This document shows, piece by piece, positions 51,252-59,698 of a stretch of 64,000 bases of DNA (position 1 is the stretch's first letter; each line of letters begins with the position of its first letter). The stretch is from Spirilliplanes yamanashiensis. GTDB lineage: Bacteria > Actinomycetota > Actinomycetes > Mycobacteriales > Micromonosporaceae. Position numbers and translations under genes: made by a program. Below the pieces are notes generated by a model, which did not search any database, was not told the origin of the DNA, and worked only from the letters and a program-made list of their open reading frames with translations. The stretch covers positions 1-64,000 of the forward strand of contig NZ_BOOY01000006.1 of NCBI RefSeq assembly GCF_016863475.1, read 5' to 3'.

Positions 51252-53291
51252 CTAGGGGCGGGTCAGCGACGGGGCCGAGGCCTCCCGGGGCGCCGTGCGG
51301 CCCGGCTTCTGCGCGTACAGCTCCGCGTCGGCGTGCGCGTACAGCGCGTCGAAGTCCGCACCGTGCAGGCCGCGGACGGCGGTGCCGACGCTGACGGCGG
51401 TCCGGGCGGCCAGCGCGGCGCGCAGCCGGTGCGCCGCCGCGGCGGGGTCGGCGTGGCCGGTGAGCAGCACGACGAACTCGTCGCCGCCGAGACGCCCGAC
51501 CAGGTCGGAGCCGCGCACGTTCGCCGCGAGCGTGGCGGCGACCCAGCGCAGCAGCTCGTCGCCCGCGGCGTGGCCCAGGCTGTCGTTGAGCCGCTTGAAG
51601 CCGTCGAGGTCGAGCAGCAGCAGGGCGACGGCGCCGCCGCCGCGCAGCTCGGCCTCGAAGCGCTCCTCGAAGCCGCGCCGGTTGACCGCGCCGGTCAGGG
51701 CGTCCGTGCGGGACAGCTGGGTGAGCAGGCGGCGCTGCCGGGCCGCCGCCCGGCCCTGGGCGGCGCAGACCGCCGCGGCGCCGGCCATGCCGAGCAGGTT
51801 CGCCGCCACGTACCAGCCGCTGGGGGCGCCGCCGACGACGGCGATGCCGACGTAGAGGCCGCCGACGCCGGTCAGGACCGGCACCGCCACCCGGATGGGG
51901 GCGCCCAGGGCGATGAGCGGCAGCGGGGTGAGGGTGCCCAGCGCCAGCGGCGAGCCGGCGCCGCCGTCCAGCACGGCCACCGCGGCGCCCAGCGGGAACA
52001 GCAGGACGGCGATGACCATCAGCACCCGCAGCGCGGCGCGCGACCGGCTCAGCCGCGGCGCCGCCGCCACCAGGGCGAGGCCGGACGCGCAGCCCAGCGC
52101 GCTCAGCGCGGCGAGCGCCCCGCGGTGCGGCGCGCCCGCGGTGAAGAACGCCACGTACAGCAGCCCGATGGAGAAGTTCGTCGCGGCCATCCAGCCCATG
52201 TCGGCGATCGACCGCAGCCGGCGCTCGTGGCGGGACACGCGCACGGCGCGGCGCCGGCCCGCCGCCGCCCGCGCCACGGCGACGGCCTCCGCGGTCGGCG
52301 GCACGGACCGCCGCCGGGCCTTGTCGTGGTACGTGCGCGCGTCGGCGGCCCGGATCAGCTCGTCCAGGCCGGCGCCGTCCGCCGGGTGGCAGGCGTACCC
52401 GACGCTGGCCGGCGTCACCGGCGCCAGCGCCTCCTGCAGCCGCCCGGCGACGGCCGCGGCGGCCGGCCCGTCGGTGTCCGGCAGGACGACGGCGAACTCG
52501 TCGCCGCCGGTGCGGCCGACCGTGGCGCCCTCGCCCGCCACGGCCGCCACCGTGCGGGCCGTCCAGGCGAGCAGGTCGTCGCCGGCCTGGTGGCCGTACG
52601 TGTCGTTGACGCCCTTGAAGCCGTCTAGGTCGGCGACGAGCACCGCCAGCGGCCGGCCCGTCCGCGCCGCCTCGTCGAGGCCGGCGCCGAGGCTCTCCTC
52701 GATGCCGCGCCGGTTGAGGCAGCCGGTGAGCGGGTCGACCCGGGAGATGGTGGCGAGCCGGCGGCGCAGCGACACCAGGGTGCCCGCGTGCGTGAGGCAC
52801 AGGTACGACATGCCGCCGAACGCCAGCGTGTAGACCAGCGGGTAGCCCAGCGACACCGGCTCGCCGAGCAGCGCGACCGCCCAGTAGAGGGCCAGCGCCG
52901 TGGCCGCGATGACGAGGAAACCGCGGGGCGGGGTGATCAGCGCGAAGAAGATGAGCGCGACCGGCAGCAGCGCCCCGAGCGGGCCCGCGACGCCGCCGCT
53001 GAGGTGGGTGACGCCCGCCAGGCAGCCGAGGCTCGCCAGGGCGCCCGCCCAGCGCAGCGGGGTGCGGGCGCGCGACCGGGCCACCGCGTCCGCCCGCCAC
53101 CACAGCAGCCCGCTGACCGCCATGGCGGCCGCCGACACGGCCAGCATCGCCGGCCGGTGCGGGCCGCCCCAGGTGGCGAGCGTGTAGGCCATCGCCAGCC
53201 CCGGCCCGGCGAACCCCTGCCGGCCGCCCGTGCGGATGGCGGCGGCATGGGGCACCGGCCGAACCGCCTGCGCGCCCGACACGCCCATCAC
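51252..53291 (-). CDS. Dual diguanylate cyclase: two membrane-sensor/GGDEF modules in one chain
   Basis: 679 aa. Module 1: about six helices (25-185), then GGDEF domain about 190-340 with RTGGDEFAVV near 262. Module 2: about six helices (365-525), then GGDEF domain about 530-675 with RLGGDEFVVL near 602. Both active-site signatures are intact. Only the second has an inhibitory RxxD site (RGSD) at the usual distance; the first has none. The halves are similar enough to suggest internal duplication. As diguanylate cyclases act as dimers, the two domains could pair inside one molecule. GGAGGGG lies eight bases before the GTG. Confidence 0.92.
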   Translation of the reverse strand: MMGVSGAQAVRPVPHAAAIRTGGRQGFAGPGLAMAYTLATWGGPHRPAMLAVSAAAMAVSGLLWWRADAVARSRARTPLRWAGALASLGCLAGVTHLSGGVAGPLGALLPVALIFFALITPPRGFLVIAATALALYWAVALLGEPVSLGYPLVYTLAFGGMSYLCLTHAGTLVSLRRRLATISRVDPLTGCLNRRGIEESLGAGLDEAARTGRPLAVLVADLDGFKGVNDTYGHQAGDDLLAWTARTVAAVAGEGATVGRTGGDEFAVVLPDTDGPAAAAVAGRLQEALAPVTPASVGYACHPADGAGLDELIRAADARTYHDKARRRSVPPTAEAVAVARAAAGRRRAVRVSRHERRLRSIADMGWMAATNFSIGLLYVAFFTAGAPHRGALAALSALGCASGLALVAAAPRLSRSRAALRVLMVIAVLLFPLGAAVAVLDGGAGSPLALGTLTPLPLIALGAPIRVAVPVLTGVGGLYVGIAVVGGAPSGWYVAANLLGMAGAAAVCAAQGRAAARQRRLLTQLSRTDALTGAVNRRGFEERFEAELRGGGAVALLLLDLDGFKRLNDSLGHAAGDELLRWVAATLAANVRGSDLVGRLGGDEFVVLLTGHADPAAAAHRLRAALAARTAVSVGTAVRGLHGADFDALYAHADAELYAQKPGRTAPREASAPSLTRP

Positions 53292-53470
53292 CTGTCACCC
53301 CTCCGGCGGTCTCCCGATGAGGAGAATCGTCCTGAGACGGGCGATCATGAGCGTTTCGCACGTCATCGCGGAGTCGTTCACCAGCCACGGTACGTCCCCA
53401 CGGGCCCCCGCAGCGCCGAACGGCCGGGCAGGCTTCGCTTCCCGTCCGGGCGATGCCGCCGCGCCCGGGC

Positions 53471-54331
53471 TCAGGCGCCGTCCAGCAGCGGCGGCCGCTG
53501 CGCGAAGTGCTCCCGGGCCGACATCGCCCGGGTGCCGTCCACGTCGGTGAAGCCGTACCGCTCCGCCAGCTCCGCCACCACGAGGCACCGGCCGCGGTGG
53601 CGGGCCACGTCCGGGTCGGCGGCCAGCGCGGCCACCGCCCGGCCCACGAACCGCGGCGACTCCGAGTTGGACAGGTCGAAGTAGTCGGCGGCGCGCATGA
53701 CGCCCTCGGTGCGCACCAGCCCCGGGTAGACCCCGACCGCCGTCACGCCGCGCGGCTCCAGCTGCGCCGCGGTGGCGGCGACCAGCCGGTCGTCGGCCGC
53801 CTTCGCCACGCTGTAGGCCACCTGGTCGTCGGCGCTGGGGTAGCTCCCCGGGAAGAACGACACGGTGGCCACGAGGGACCCCGGGCGAAGCAGCGGCACG
53901 GCCAGCACGGTGGCGGCGTAGTGGGCGCGCACGCCCGCGGCGAACATGTCGTCCCACACGCTCAGCGGCTGCTCCCAGAACGGCCCGGACATGTCGGCGT
54001 AGCGGTCCTCGTGGTACGCGGCGTAGCCGCCCCACACGTTGTTCACCAGCACGTCGAGCCCGCCGCTCTCCTGCCGCACCCGGTCGAACAGCGCCGCCAC
54101 CTGCGCGTCGTCGGTGTGGTCGCACACCACGCCGACGCCGCGCCCGCCGGCGGCCGTGACCGCCCGCGCCGTCTCCTCGACGGTGCCGCCCACGCTCGGG
54201 TACGTCACCCGCCCGTCGGTCGACCGGCCGGTCACGTAGACCACGTGACCGGCCGCGCCGAGCTCGACGGCGATCCCCTTGCCGACCCCCCGGCTCGCGC
54301 CGGTCACCACTGCCACCCGCTGCTGCGTCAT
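53471..54331 (-). CDS. Short-chain dehydrogenase (DHRS1-like)
   Basis: 286 aa from ATG 54331. TGASRGVGKGIAVELG (cofactor loop, residues about 9-24), VTGRSTDGR, CDHTDDAQV, LVNNVWGGY, and a later YSVAKAADDRLVAA with Tyr and Lys. The NNVWGGY form and insertion are typical of the DHRS1-like SDR subgroup. Probably NADP(H)-dependent; substrate unknown. An ACGGT stretch seven bases before the ATG and the absence of a ribosome site suggest leaderless expression. It ends 37 bases from the subtilase gene's stop side on the same strand. Confidence 0.9.
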   Translation of the reverse strand: MTQQRVAVVTGASRGVGKGIAVELGAAGHVVYVTGRSTDGRVTYPSVGGTVEETARAVTAAGGRGVGVVCDHTDDAQVAALFDRVRQESGGLDVLVNNVWGGYAAYHEDRYADMSGPFWEQPLSVWDDMFAAGVRAHYAATVLAVPLLRPGSLVATVSFFPGSYPSADDQVAYSVAKAADDRLVAATAAQLEPRGVTAVGVYPGLVRTEGVMRAADYFDLSNSESPRFVGRAVAALAADPDVARHRGRCLVVAELAERYGFTDVDGTRAMSAREHFAQRPPLLDGA

Positions 54332-54368
54332 GGCGCCCACCGTGCCAGCGGGGTACGACACTCCGAGG

Positions 54369-55880
54369 TCAGCGCCAGGCGCTGGTGGACCAGCCGTTGT
54401 CCTTCCACGTCGACGAGGACCAGTAGCGGCTCGACCAGGTCGTCGAGGACCAGGCGCGGCCCGACCAGGCGCGGCCCGACCAGGCGCCGTCGCCCCAGGT
54501 GCGGTTGCTCCAGTTCGTGCCCGGCCAGGTGGCGCCGGCCCACGTCCTCGACGCCCACGAGGTGCCCGTCCAGCCGTCGCCGGCGACGCGGTGGCCCATC
54601 CACAGGCCGCCCTTCCACGCCGTGGCGGCCTTGGAGGCGGCGGCCCAGCCGCGGGCGTCGTGGGCGCCGTAGACGGTGCGTTCGCCGGTCAGCGGGGTGG
54701 TGTCGTCGAGGACCTGGATGCTGCCGCGGGCGGCCTGCAGGGAGCCGAGGCCGGTGGACGCCTGCTTGACGGCGGTGGCCCGCGGGACGCTGAGCGTCAG
54801 CGCCGTCGCGATGTTCAGCTCGCCGCCGGTGTACTTGGCGGCGTCGCCGCGCATGCGGGTGGAGGAGTTCTGCAGCCAGATCTTCAGCGACCGCGGCGTG
54901 GTGGCCGGGGCCTTCTGCAGCAGCAGGGCGGCGCCGGCCGCGACGACGGCGGTGGCCTGGGAGCTGCCGCTGCCGCGGAAGTGCGTCTCGCCGACGCGGG
55001 CGGACGGGTTCGTCGTGTCGACGTAGGAGCCCGGGTTGCGCAGGGACACGATGGACTCGCCGGGCGCGACGACGTCGAGCGGGGCGAGGGGGTCCACGGA
55101 GGTGAAGGTGGACAGGGTGTCGTCGGCCTGGGTGACGGTGCCGTGGGTGGCGGCCGAGCCGACCGTCACCACGGAGTAGTTGAGGCTGGGGGAGTTCAGC
55201 CGGCCGGCCGCCGCGCCGTTGTTGCCGCCCGCGACCATCACGAGCATGCCGGCCTTCGTGGCGTTCTCGACGGCCAGGAACAGCGGGTCGTCGGCCCAGC
55301 TGGCGTTCGCGTCGGTGCCGTACGCCAGGCAGACGATCCTGATGGGGTTGGCGGGGTCGTCGTTGCGGTGCTGGGCGAGCCAGTCGAGGGCGGCGATGAC
55401 CTGGGAGACGTCGGCGGCGCCGTTCGCGGTGCCGACCTTGATCGAGGTGAGCTTGGCGCCGGGGGCGAGCCCGGCCACGATGCCGGCCAGGTGCGTGCCG
55501 TGGCCGTAGGCGTCGAGGTAGCGCTGGCTGTCGGCCTGCGAGTCGATGGACAGGTCGGGCCCGTTGACGACCTGCTCGGCGGGCAGGCCCGGCACCGGCA
55601 CCACGCCGGTGTCGATGAGGGCGATGCCGACGCCCTTGCCGGTCAGCCCGGCCGCGGCGGCGCGGTTGCTGCCGATCGTGGCGGCGACGTCGGCGAGGGT
55701 GTTTCCGGTGCCGGACGCCCACTGCGCCGACGAGAACGGCGACATCGGGGTCCGGGCCGGCGCGGCCGCCGGGCCGGCCGCCGTGGCGCCCGCGACGGGG
55801 GCCGACAGCAGGCCGCCGACCACGGCGGAGGCGGCGGCGACGGCCGTCGCCAGTGCGCGCTTGCGGTGTGCCAGGAACAT
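54369..55880 (-). CDS. Secreted S8 subtilase with Trp-rich C-terminal tail
   Basis: 503 aa; GGAGG six bases before the ATG. Signal peptide to about residue 35. Catalytic triad: Asp90 (ALIDTGV), His127 (YGHGTHLAG), Ser307 (RGSGSSQATA), with the oxyanion Asn in GGNNG near 220. The subtilase domain ends near 365. From about 415 to 503 a Trp occurs every five to seven residues (16 Trp), as in AWSGRAWSGRAWSSTTWSS. Nucleotide repeats underlie this tail (about 54440-54500). A cell-wall or surface association role for the tail is conjecture. No prodomain is evident. It is likely an extracellular protease. Confidence 0.92.
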   Translation of the reverse strand: MFLAHRKRALATAVAAASAVVGGLLSAPVAGATAAGPAAAPARTPMSPFSSAQWASGTGNTLADVAATIGSNRAAAAGLTGKGVGIALIDTGVVPVPGLPAEQVVNGPDLSIDSQADSQRYLDAYGHGTHLAGIVAGLAPGAKLTSIKVGTANGAADVSQVIAALDWLAQHRNDDPANPIRIVCLAYGTDANASWADDPLFLAVENATKAGMLVMVAGGNNGAAAGRLNSPSLNYSVVTVGSAATHGTVTQADDTLSTFTSVDPLAPLDVVAPGESIVSLRNPGSYVDTTNPSARVGETHFRGSGSSQATAVVAAGAALLLQKAPATTPRSLKIWLQNSSTRMRGDAAKYTGGELNIATALTLSVPRATAVKQASTGLGSLQAARGSIQVLDDTTPLTGERTVYGAHDARGWAAASKAATAWKGGLWMGHRVAGDGWTGTSWASRTWAGATWPGTNWSNRTWGDGAWSGRAWSGRAWSSTTWSSRYWSSSTWKDNGWSTSAWR

Positions 55881-56080
55881 CGGGTGCCTCCATCGCGGGA
55901 CTCGCAGTGAGCCGACCATCGGCGGGCGGTCCGGGTCCGCGACCACTCCGGGCCGGATTCGGCGGCGCGGGGGAGGCCCCATCGGCCGGACGGCCAGGGT
56001 GGTGGCGGCCTGGGGAGAGTGCGTGAAGGTGTTGTGACGGCGGCCGCCGGGCGGGCCGGGCGGGGCTACGGTCGGCGGCC

Positions 56081-57172
56081 ATGGAGATCGTGGACGTGCT
56101 GGTCGTCGGGGCCGGGCTGGCCGGGTTGCACACCGCGCGGCTGCTGGCCGGGCAGGGCCACGACGTGCTGGTCGTCGACCGCCGCAGCACCCTGGACGCG
56201 GGGATCCGCACCACCGGCATCTTCGTCCGGCGCACCCTGGAGGACTTCGCGCTGCCCGCCGCACACCTGGGGCCGGCGATCCGCCGGGTCGTGCTGTACC
56301 CGCCGTCGATGCGCCGGCCGGTCGAGCTGGTCAGCGCCCGCGACGAGTTCCGGGTGGCCGACATGGCCGGCGTCTACGCCCACGCGCTGGCCCGGGCGCG
56401 GGAGGCGGGCGCGCGGGTGCGGCTCGGCGTGGCGTACCCGGTGGCGGGGGTGGCCGCCCGGTTCACGGTGGGGGCGGACGGCGCCCGGTCGACGGTGGCG
56501 CGGCGGCTCGGGCTGGACGTCAACCGGCACCTCATCGTGGGCGCCGAGGAGGTGTACCCGATCGCCGCGGGCGGGTCGCCGCCGACGTTCCACTGCGTGG
56601 TGGACCCCCGGCTGGCGCCGGGCTACCTGGCCTGGGCGGTCGACGACGGGCGGCACGCGCACGTCGGGCTGGCCGGGCGGGCGGACCGGCTGGCGGGCCC
56701 GCTGCCGCGGCTGGTGCGCACGTTCGCCGACGGCTTCCCGGGGTTGCCGGCGGCGACCGGCCCGGTGCGCCGCCGGGGCGGGCCGATCCCGGTCGGCGGG
56801 GTGCTGCGGCGGCTGGCCTGCCCGCAGGGGCTGCTGGTCGGCGACGCGGCCGGCGCGGTGTCGCCGCTGACGGCGGGCGGCCTCGACCCGTGCCTGCGGC
56901 TGTCGGAGCTGGCGGCCGCGGTGGCGGGGGACTACCTGCGCAGCGGGGACGCGGCGGTGCTGCGGCACTACGACGGGGCGGCGCTGCGGGCGCGCTTCCG
57001 GACCCGGCTGCTGCTGCGGCACGCCCTGTCGGGGGTGCGGTCGCCGGCGGCCGCCGAGGCCGCCTTCGCGGCGCTGCGCACCCCGCCGGGCCGCGCGGCG
57101 GCCGCCCGGGTGCTGTTCGGCGACGGCTCGTTCCCGGACTCGCGGCTCACCTGGCGGACGGCGCAGGCCTGA
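56081..57172 (+). CDS. FAD-dependent oxidoreductase, geranylgeranyl-reductase-like
   Basis: 363 aa. Rossmann motif VLVVGAGLAGLHTARLLAGQGHDVLVVDRR (GxGxxG, acidic end), a middle FTVGADGARSTVARRL (DG motif), and GLLVGDAAGAVSPLTAGGLDPCLRLSELAA, the GD flavin motif plus the geranylgeranyl-reductase-type PxxxxGG block. Family members reduce isoprenoid double bonds or hydroxylate small molecules. Substrate unknown. TACGGT eight bases before the ATG points to leaderless expression. It diverges from the subtilase gene and precedes an ABC exporter by 75 bases. Confidence 0.87.
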   Translation: MEIVDVLVVGAGLAGLHTARLLAGQGHDVLVVDRRSTLDAGIRTTGIFVRRTLEDFALPAAHLGPAIRRVVLYPPSMRRPVELVSARDEFRVADMAGVYAHALARAREAGARVRLGVAYPVAGVAARFTVGADGARSTVARRLGLDVNRHLIVGAEEVYPIAAGGSPPTFHCVVDPRLAPGYLAWAVDDGRHAHVGLAGRADRLAGPLPRLVRTFADGFPGLPAATGPVRRRGGPIPVGGVLRRLACPQGLLVGDAAGAVSPLTAGGLDPCLRLSELAAAVAGDYLRSGDAAVLRHYDGAALRARFRTRLLLRHALSGVRSPAAAEAAFAALRTPPGRAAAARVLFGDGSFPDSRLTWRTAQA

Positions 57173-57178
57173 CGGTTA

Positions 57179-57207
57179 TTGACTTTCGATAGCAAACGAT
57201 TGATAGT
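57179..57207 (+). promoter_or_regulatory. Promoter with dyad in front of the ABC exporter
   Basis: TTGACT (57179-57184), 17 bases, GATAGT (57202-57207) sits in an AT-rich patch. GACTTTCGAT (57181-57190) and ATTGATAGTC (57199-57208) form an inverted repeat matching at 8 of 10 positions over the promoter, so a repressor may bind there; no regulator gene is adjacent. Confidence 0.5.
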
Positions 57208-57247
57208 CGATCAGTCACCGAACCGTCCGACGAGCGAGGGAACACCG

Positions 57248-58168
57248 ATGATCGAGGTCCGCGGGCTGACGAAACGCTACGGCGACGTGCTCGCCGTCGA
57301 CGACCTGAGCTTCGACGTCCAGCCCGGCAAGGTCACCGGGTTCCTCGGCCCCAACGGCGCCGGCAAGTCCACGACCATGCGGATGATGCTCGGGCTCGAC
57401 CGGCCCACGTCCGGCACGGCGCTCGTCAACGGGCGGCCGTTCGCCGCGCTCGCCGAGCCGCTGCGCGAGGTCGGCGCGCTGCTCGACCCGGGCTCCGTGC
57501 ACCCCGGCCGCAGCGGCCGCAACCACCTGCGGGTCGCCGCCCGCACCAACGGCATCCCCGAGCGCCGCGTCGAGCAGGCCATCGAGCTGGCCGGGCTCGG
57601 CAGCGCCGCCGGCCGCCGGATCAAGGGCTACTCGCTGGGCATGCGCCAGCGCCTCGGCATCGCGGCCGCCCTGCTCGCCGACCCGCGCATCCTCGTCTTC
57701 GACGAGCCCATCAACGGCCTCGACCTCGACGGCGTCCGCTGGATCCGCGGGCTGCTGCGCCGGCTCGCCGACGAGGGCCGCACCGTGCTGGTCTCCAGCC
57801 ACCTGCTCAGCGAGATGCAGCAGACCGCCGACCGGCTGGTCGTCATCGGCCGCGGCCGGCTCATCGCCGACGCCACCACCGACGAGATCCTGCGCGGGCT
57901 GGGCAACCTGCAGGTGCGGGTGCGCACGTCCGAGTCCGGCCCGCTGCTGGCCGGCCTGCAGGCGAAGGGCTTCACCGCCCAGCGCGTCGACGACAACGAG
58001 TTGCAGGTGGACGACACCACCGCGGAGCAGGTCGGCGACCTCGCCCACGCCCTGCAGGTGCCGGTGCACCACCTGACCGAGGTCCAGCAGTCGCTGGAAC
58101 ACGCCTACATCGCCCTGACCAGCGACCACGTCGAATACCACGGCGGACGGCCGGAGGAGACCCGATGA
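57248..58168 (+). CDS. ABC transporter ATP-binding protein (BcrA/DrrA-like)
   Basis: 306 aa. Walker A FLGPNGAGKST (residues about 35-45), signature YSLGMRQRLGIA, Walker B ILVFDEPINGLD and H-loop SSHLLSE. The last 90 residues form the C-terminal accessory domain of the drug-export or bacitracin type. Start overlap (ATGA) with the permease gene downstream indicates a two-component exporter. Such pairs export antibiotics or lipids; the cargo is unknown. Confidence 0.95.
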   Translation: MIEVRGLTKRYGDVLAVDDLSFDVQPGKVTGFLGPNGAGKSTTMRMMLGLDRPTSGTALVNGRPFAALAEPLREVGALLDPGSVHPGRSGRNHLRVAARTNGIPERRVEQAIELAGLGSAAGRRIKGYSLGMRQRLGIAAALLADPRILVFDEPINGLDLDGVRWIRGLLRRLADEGRTVLVSSHLLSEMQQTADRLVVIGRGRLIADATTDEILRGLGNLQVRVRTSESGPLLAGLQAKGFTAQRVDDNELQVDDTTAEQVGDLAHALQVPVHHLTEVQQSLEHAYIALTSDHVEYHGGRPEETR

Positions 58169-58968
58169 CGACCCTGACCGCCGCCCCCGGCACGTCCACC
58201 CGCGACACCTCCACCGGGCGCGTGCTCGCCCGCGCCTGCGCCGCCGAGTGGACGCGGCTGTGGACGGTCAAGGCCACCTGGTGGTTCCTGGCCGCCGCGG
58301 CCGTCGTCATGCTCGGCATCGGCACCATCGCCGGGCTGGAGGCGGCCGGCGACGCCGATCCGCCGCAGGGCGACCCGGCCTGGGCGGTGTCGCGGATCAG
58401 CGCCATGCCCGCGCAGTTCGCGCTGCTGGCGCTCGTGCTGCTCGCCGTCACCTCCGACTACGCCACCGGCGGCATCGTGCCCGCTCTGCAGTGGACGCCG
58501 CGCCGCACCGTCCTGTTCGTGGCCCGCGCGCTGGTGACCGTCGGGACCGCCACCGTCGCCGGCGTGCTGCTGGCGGCCGGGTCCGCCGTCGCCGCCTTCA
58601 CCGCCGCCCGGCCGCTGCTGCGCCTGCCGGTGGACGAGGGCCTCGACGTGCTCGGCACCGTCGCGGTCGTCCTCGCCGCGGGCGCCGCGCTCGCCGTGGG
58701 GCTCGGCTTCCTGCTGCGCAACGCCGCGGGCGGGCTCGTCACCGTCTTCCTGCTGATGCTGCTGCTCCCGCTGCTGCTGCCGCAGTTCGGCTACGAGTGG
58801 ATGACCGAGCTGGCCCTCGTCCTGCCCGGCACCGGCGCGGCGCACCTGCTGCTCGGCGAGGTGCCGGGCATGACGACCACCTCGTCGTCGGTGGTGCTCG
58901 CCGCCTGGGCGGTGGGCGCCGTCGCGCTCGGCTGGGCACGCCTGGTGCGCGACGACGCCAACCGGTGA
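58165..58968 (+). CDS. ABC transporter permease (ABC-2 type)
   Basis: 267 aa. Cytoplasmic N-terminus with EWTRLWTVKATWWFLAAAA, then six hydrophobic helices in all (about 38-58, 82-98, 122-145, 155-178, 185-205, 235-255). SDYATGGIVPALQWTPRRTVLFVAR is the typical ABC-2 loop. It partners the ATPase encoded in overlap. Ends 16 bases from a convergent gene. Confidence 0.92.
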   Translation: MTTLTAAPGTSTRDTSTGRVLARACAAEWTRLWTVKATWWFLAAAAVVMLGIGTIAGLEAAGDADPPQGDPAWAVSRISAMPAQFALLALVLLAVTSDYATGGIVPALQWTPRRTVLFVARALVTVGTATVAGVLLAAGSAVAAFTAARPLLRLPVDEGLDVLGTVAVVLAAGAALAVGLGFLLRNAAGGLVTVFLLMLLLPLLLPQFGYEWMTELALVLPGTGAAHLLLGEVPGMTTTSSSVVLAAWAVGAVALGWARLVRDDANR

Positions 58969-58984
58969 ACCCCGCGGGACGCGG

Positions 58985-59608
58985 TCACAGGCAGGGCGGG
59001 ACGTAACCGTCGAAGCGCAGGCCCCGGAACACGAGCCGGTTCTCCGTCTTGCCGACGAAGACGAAGCCGCGGGCCTCGGCCAGCGCGGAGGCGAACGAGT
59101 ACGCCGGGGCGCCCAGCTCGGGCAGGGTCGTCCACCGGTCGGGCCGGAAGCTGAAGAACCTGGTCACTGTCCGGCCGCCCGTGGCCGGGACCAGGGTGAG
59201 CCACTTGTCGCCGCCGCTCCAGTGCGACGCCGGGCGCAGCTGCAGGTAGACGTCCTCGGTGGCGCTGTAGGTGAGCCAGAACCCGGCGGAGCGCGACAGG
59301 TCGACCTGCGCCTCGAACTGGTTGGCGAGCCAGACGACGACCACGTGCCACTCGGGGTTGAGGAAGTTCACCTTGGCCGCGTAGCGGTGCTTGCCGCGCA
59401 CCGGGACCAGCAGGCTGCCGGTGGCCGGCTCGGTGGCGCCCTCGCCGCTGGCGATCCACTGCTGGAGGCGGTCGACGGAGGGGGTGGCGCACTCGCGCAG
59501 GGGGCGCGGCGGGTGGTGCGGGTGGGCGTTCGCGACGCCGGGCGCCACGACGAAGCCGGCGGCCAGGCTTGCGAGGGCGATTCCGACCGCGGACGTCAGC
59601 TTCTTCAT
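58985..59608 (-). CDS. Secreted protein of unknown function
   Basis: 207 aa from ATG 59608 (GAGTGAG upstream; an earlier in-frame ATG is possible). Signal peptide to about residue 28 (GVANA-HP). The mature part begins with a His/Pro-rich stretch (HPHHPPRP), then a beta-rich domain of about 150 residues with FLNPEWHVVVVWLANQFEAQVDLSRSAGFWLTYSATEDVYLQLRP, resembling a carbohydrate-binding or CIA30-like sandwich. Two Cys, one near each end, may be bonded. I cannot name a family. Confidence 0.7.
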   Translation of the reverse strand: MKKLTSAVGIALASLAAGFVVAPGVANAHPHHPPRPLRECATPSVDRLQQWIASGEGATEPATGSLLVPVRGKHRYAAKVNFLNPEWHVVVVWLANQFEAQVDLSRSAGFWLTYSATEDVYLQLRPASHWSGGDKWLTLVPATGGRTVTRFFSFRPDRWTTLPELGAPAYSFASALAEARGFVFVGKTENRLVFRGLRFDGYVPPCL

Positions 59609-59698
59609 GGGCGCATGCTCACTCTCGTCGCCGGGCATCGGTAAACCTTGTTAAAAGTCTGTCGGTGCGCGGGGACGATAGTCAAGAACATCGATGGA

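Noticed and set aside
53292-53470. Small gene between the dual-GGDEF and SDR genes
   Set aside because: Open frames there have no ribosome site and Arg/Pro-rich translations; it probably holds only the promoter of the GGDEF gene.
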